A stretch of DNA of 64,000 nt from Flintibacter sp. KGMB00164 (GTDB taxonomy: Bacteria; Bacillota; Clostridia; Oscillospirales; Oscillospiraceae). The stretch is from NCBI RefSeq assembly GCF_008727735.1, contig NZ_CP044227.1:806001-870000 (forward strand), given 5' to 3'. Below, in pieces: positions 61,902 through 64,000 of this stretch. The position numbers were made by a program, and so were the translations under genes. The number at the start of each line of letters is the position of its first letter. Position 1 is the stretch's first letter. Below the pieces are notes generated by a model. The model was not told the origin of the DNA. It ran no database searches and saw nothing but the letters and a program-made list of their open reading frames with translations.

Positions 61902-61993
61902 AAAAAAGCTGATGCCCCTGCAAAAAAATCGCAGAAGCCATCAGCCTTGTGGGCGGTTTAGTCCCGAAGGACAAGGGAGACCTCATTCCCTTT
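61902..61993 (-). promoter_or_regulatory. Fluoride (crcB-type) riboswitch with terminator
   Basis: On the minus strand the aptamer (61993 to 61931) reads GGGA-AUGAGGUC-UCCC, then a GUCC-UUCG-GGAC stem, then UAAACCGCC and GGCUGAUGGCUUCU. The class pseudoknot can form: GAGGUC (61984-61979) pairs with GGCUUC (61939-61934). The expression platform is visible: GCUGAUG of the aptamer (61945-61939) can also pair with CAUCAGC (61914-61908) in a terminator followed by six T (61902-61907). Binding of fluoride should keep the aptamer folded and switch the antiporter on. Confidence 0.88.
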
Positions 61994-62005
61994 ATTGCGT
62001 GGGAC

Positions 62006-62035
62006 AGGATACCATATCCTGCCCCACTTTGTCAA
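62006..62035 (-). promoter_or_regulatory. Promoter of the riboswitch-antiporter transcript
   Basis: On the minus strand TTGACA (62030-62035) and TATCCT (62006-62011), 18-base spacer. The -35 overlaps the stop codon of the upstream AEC gene. A perfect AGGATA-CCA-TATCCT dyad (62006-62020) covers the -10. Confidence 0.8.
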
Positions 62036-62949
62036 GCACCGATAAGATAGCACCACACCGGAATGGTGAGCATGGACAGCAGGGTGCTGAGTACCACGCA
62101 TTTGGTGGCAAACACCGCATCGCTGCCATACCGTGCAGCGAAGATGGCGGCGGTGGATCCGGCAGGCATACCGGTCATGATCACAGCCACGCCGGTGGCC
62201 ACCGGCTCCAGCCCCAGAGCCAGGGAGATCCCCCAGGCCGCTGCGGGCAGCAGCACCAGACGCAGGGCGCTGATCCACAGTGTGGTGGGGTTGACGATGG
62301 TAAGCAGAGGCACATCCACCAGAATGGTGCCAATGATAAACATGGTAATGGCGGTATTGCAGTTGCCGATGCCTGTAATGGTGGAGGTGAGCAGGGTGGG
62401 CAGGGGAATGTGCAGGAGCATGATCGCCATGCCAATGTACACAGCTACCAGGCAGGGGTGGGTGAGGATGTTGCGCACCACCTTCTTTTTGTCGGTGCCT
62501 CCGGCCACAAAGTAGGAGGTACCAGCCGACCACATGACAATGCGCATGGGAATGAGATACATGGAGGCGTAGAGCAGTCCCAGAGTGCCGTAAACTCCTT
62601 CCGCTACGCCGTTGCCCAAAAAGCCGCCGTTGGATACCAAGGTGCAGTATTTCAGCACCTTGTTTTGGGCCTCCGGGTAATTTTTGTAGAGAAATTTGTT
62701 GAGAATCACGCTGATAATCTGAATGGCCAGGGCAACAACCACCAGAATCTCGCAGGCGCGGAGTACGGAGGAGTCCAAGTCAATCAAACAGGATTTCAAG
62801 ATATTGCAGGGGATGATCACATTGACGCACAGATCGGTCAGGCACCGTCGACCCGCCTCATCCACGATGCCCAGCTTTTTGACCAGAGCGCCCACTAAAA
62901 TCATCAAAAACAGGGTTCCCTGGATGTTGAACAGCTCCAGTAATTCCAT
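62032..62949 (-). CDS. AEC-family (auxin efflux carrier-like) transporter
   Basis: A 305-aa membrane protein of ten helices, of the auxin-efflux-carrier family found in bacteria (for example malonate or organic-acid carriers). N-terminal NIQGTLFLMILVGALVKKLGIVDEAGRRCLTDLCVNVIIPC and GVAEGVYGTLGLLYAS-type motif are typical. The cargo is unknown. The antiporter promoter begins at its stop codon. Confidence 0.9.
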   Translation of the reverse strand: MELLELFNIQGTLFLMILVGALVKKLGIVDEAGRRCLTDLCVNVIIPCNILKSCLIDLDSSVLRACEILVVVALAIQIISVILNKFLYKNYPEAQNKVLKYCTLVSNGGFLGNGVAEGVYGTLGLLYASMYLIPMRIVMWSAGTSYFVAGGTDKKKVVRNILTHPCLVAVYIGMAIMLLHIPLPTLLTSTITGIGNCNTAITMFIIGTILVDVPLLTIVNPTTLWISALRLVLLPAAAWGISLALGLEPVATGVAVIMTGMPAGSTAAIFAARYGSDAVFATKCVVLSTLLSMLTIPVWCYLIGA

Positions 62950-63110
62950 GGCCTGCCTCCTTCATATCGGTCGGTTTTCTTCTCTCTTGGTTCATTATAG
63001 CACCGACATGGAAAAAAAGGAACGCCTCTGGGATGTGTCCCCCTTCCTTTTTCCACAAAGATGTGGTAAACTTTTAATGTTATGAATTTCGCCAAGAGAG
63101 GGAACAGACT

Positions 63111-63614
63111 GTGTACAATATTACCTTGATCGGAATGCCCGGTTCGGGCAAGAGCACCGTGGGTGTTTTGTTGGCCAAGGCCCTGGGCTTTGGCTTTTTG
63201 GATACCGATTTGGTTATTCAGCAGCAGGAAGGAGCCCTGCTTCAGGATATTTTGGACCGCCGGGGCGTACCCTATTTTCTGGACGCAGAGGAGCGGGCTG
63301 TGTGCTCGGTCCAGTGCGACCACCACGTCATTGCCCCGGGCGGCAGCGTAGTCTGCCGGGAGGGAGCCATGGCCCATCTGAAGGCCATGGGCCCGGTGAT
63401 CTATCTCCGGGTGCCTCTGGAGGAACTCAAGCGCCGCATCCACAATCTGGACTCCCGGGGCATCGCCCTGGAGCCCGGTCAGACGCTGGACGATATCCTC
63501 ACCATCCGCGCCCCTCTCTATGAGACCTATGCCGACTACATTGTAGATGCCCTCCCCGGACAGGAGCTGGCCCAGAGTGTAGCCCAGGTACTGGAACTGG
63601 TCTCGGCGCAGTGA
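63111..63614 (+). CDS. Shikimate kinase-like protein
   Basis: A 167-aa P-loop kinase starting at GTG (AGAGGG site). Walker A IGMPGSGKSTVG, and the shikimate-binding motifs FLDTDLVIQQQ (DTD) and APGGSVVCREGAM (GG, Arg), and the lid region are shikimate kinase-like. It makes shikimate-3-phosphate in aromatic synthesis. It is not among other aro genes, so a related role is possible. Confidence 0.85.
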   Translation: MYNITLIGMPGSGKSTVGVLLAKALGFGFLDTDLVIQQQEGALLQDILDRRGVPYFLDAEERAVCSVQCDHHVIAPGGSVVCREGAMAHLKAMGPVIYLRVPLEELKRRIHNLDSRGIALEPGQTLDDILTIRAPLYETYADYIVDALPGQELAQSVAQVLELVSAQ

Positions 63615-63697
63615 CACCCCAGCCCGCAGGGAACCGCGGGCCGGCCGCCTCGGGGCGTCTCCCCACCGCTGCCGAATGAAAAGAAGGAACGAACACC

Positions 63698-64000
63698 ATG
63701 ACATTTGAAGATCTGGGGCTGTGTCCCCAAATCCTGGCTGCTCTGAAGGAGGAGGGCTATGAAAAGCCCTCTCCCATCCAGGAGCAGGCCATTCCCCCTG
63801 CCCTGGCGGGGCGGGACGTGCTGGGCTGCGCCCAGACGGGCACCGGAAAAACCTGTGCCTTTGCCGCCCCGATTCTCCAGCGGCTGAGCAACAAGCCCGC
63901 ATCCGGGCACCCTATCCGTGCTCTCATCCTCACTCCCACCCGGGAGCTGGCCATCCAAATCGGTGAGAGCTTTGAACACTACGGCCGTCATCTGGCCCTG
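63698..64000 (+). CDS. DEAD-box RNA helicase (5' part)
   Basis: The ATG at 63698 (AAGGA site) opens a frame that runs off the window, so only the first 101 codons are seen. Q motif with Phe and [14 protein letters not shown], motif I AQTGTGKT, and motif Ia PTREL are clear. It is most like the RhlE/CshA group of ribosome-assembly or cold-shock helicases. Region 63615-63697 contains a GC-rich CCCGC/GCGGG stem but no gene. Confidence 0.92.
   Translation, partial: MTFEDLGLCPQILAALKEEGYEKPSPIQEQAIPPALAGRDVLGCAQTGTGKTCAFAAPILQRLSNKPASGHPIRALILTPTRELAIQIGESFEHYGRHLAL

Overview
The window reads as a chromosomal segment of a GC-rich, spore-forming, anaerobic Firmicute of the Clostridia, most like the Oscillospiraceae / Flavonifractor-Lawsonibacter group. 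This is inferred from SpoIIID and a SpoVK-like AAA protein, FabK in place of FabI, a hybrid-cluster protein, strong GGAGG ribosome sites, YceD-RpmF, and the Clostridia-type regulators. I see no phage, integrase, insertion sequence or CRISPR array. Most of it is ordinary core genome, and the interesting signals lie in leaders and between genes.

Layout. 0.2-10.9 kb: one minus-strand type II fatty-acid operon, acpP-accB-accC-accD-accA-fabH-fabK-fabK2-fabD-fabG-fabF-fabZ-marR. It starts at a consensus promoter with a large AT-rich inverted repeat just downstream of the -10 and ends at a strong terminator; the MarR (FabT-type) repressor is the last gene. 11-16 kb: tRNA-Leu, a Crp/Fnr regulator divergent from hcp, tspO, spoIIID, and thyA-folA. 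16.2-16.6 kb holds no gene but encodes a probable structured minus-strand RNA. 16.6-20.8 kb: a potABCD polyamine importer. 21-27 kb: a pseudouridine synthase, yceD-rpmF, hslO, a methyltransferase, a YerC-type TrpR-like protein, an RsiV-like domain protein, brnQ and tRNA-Gln.

27.6-37.3 kb: a sucrose/fructo-oligosaccharide locus. A divergent LacI-type regulator carries three co-oriented envelope genes (unknown anchored protein, lipoprotein, YesL). Across a 400-bp region with four LacI-type boxes lies an importer (two permeases and a lipoprotein, no ATPase) with a GH32 hydrolase and a fructokinase. 37.4-44.6 kb: LysR, MarR with a heterodimeric ABC exporter, a membrane-domain/cytidylate-kinase fusion and a divergent PadR sharing a 36-bp perfect palindrome. 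44.7-45.9 kb: two small minus-strand genes, each followed by a copy of the same ~145-bp repeat whose hairpin shows compensatory change. 46.1-46.8 kb: five tRNA genes.

46.8-49.5 kb: a CorC/CNNM-type transporter gene preceded by its own promoter, a 38-codon leader ORF beginning Met-Asp-Ser-Asp-Ser-Asp and an overlapping terminator (a probable attenuator), then pyrB with a C-terminal PyrI-like zinc knuckle. 49.6-52.2 kb: a CmpB-type membrane protein and a PadR operon with two HAAS-type membrane proteins under twin operators. 52.3-57.3 kb: ychF, mtaB, a CbxX/SpoVK AAA protein and a zinc-ribbon/Big2/SH3 surface protein. 57.4-64 kb: nadE, a split chromate transporter, a cation/proton antiporter under a fluoride riboswitch, an AEC carrier, a shikimate kinase and the start of a DEAD-box helicase.

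Best candidates for something new: the CorC leader peptide/attenuator, the gene-plus-145-bp-repeat units, the structured RNA beside folA, and the fluoride-riboswitch-controlled antiporter.
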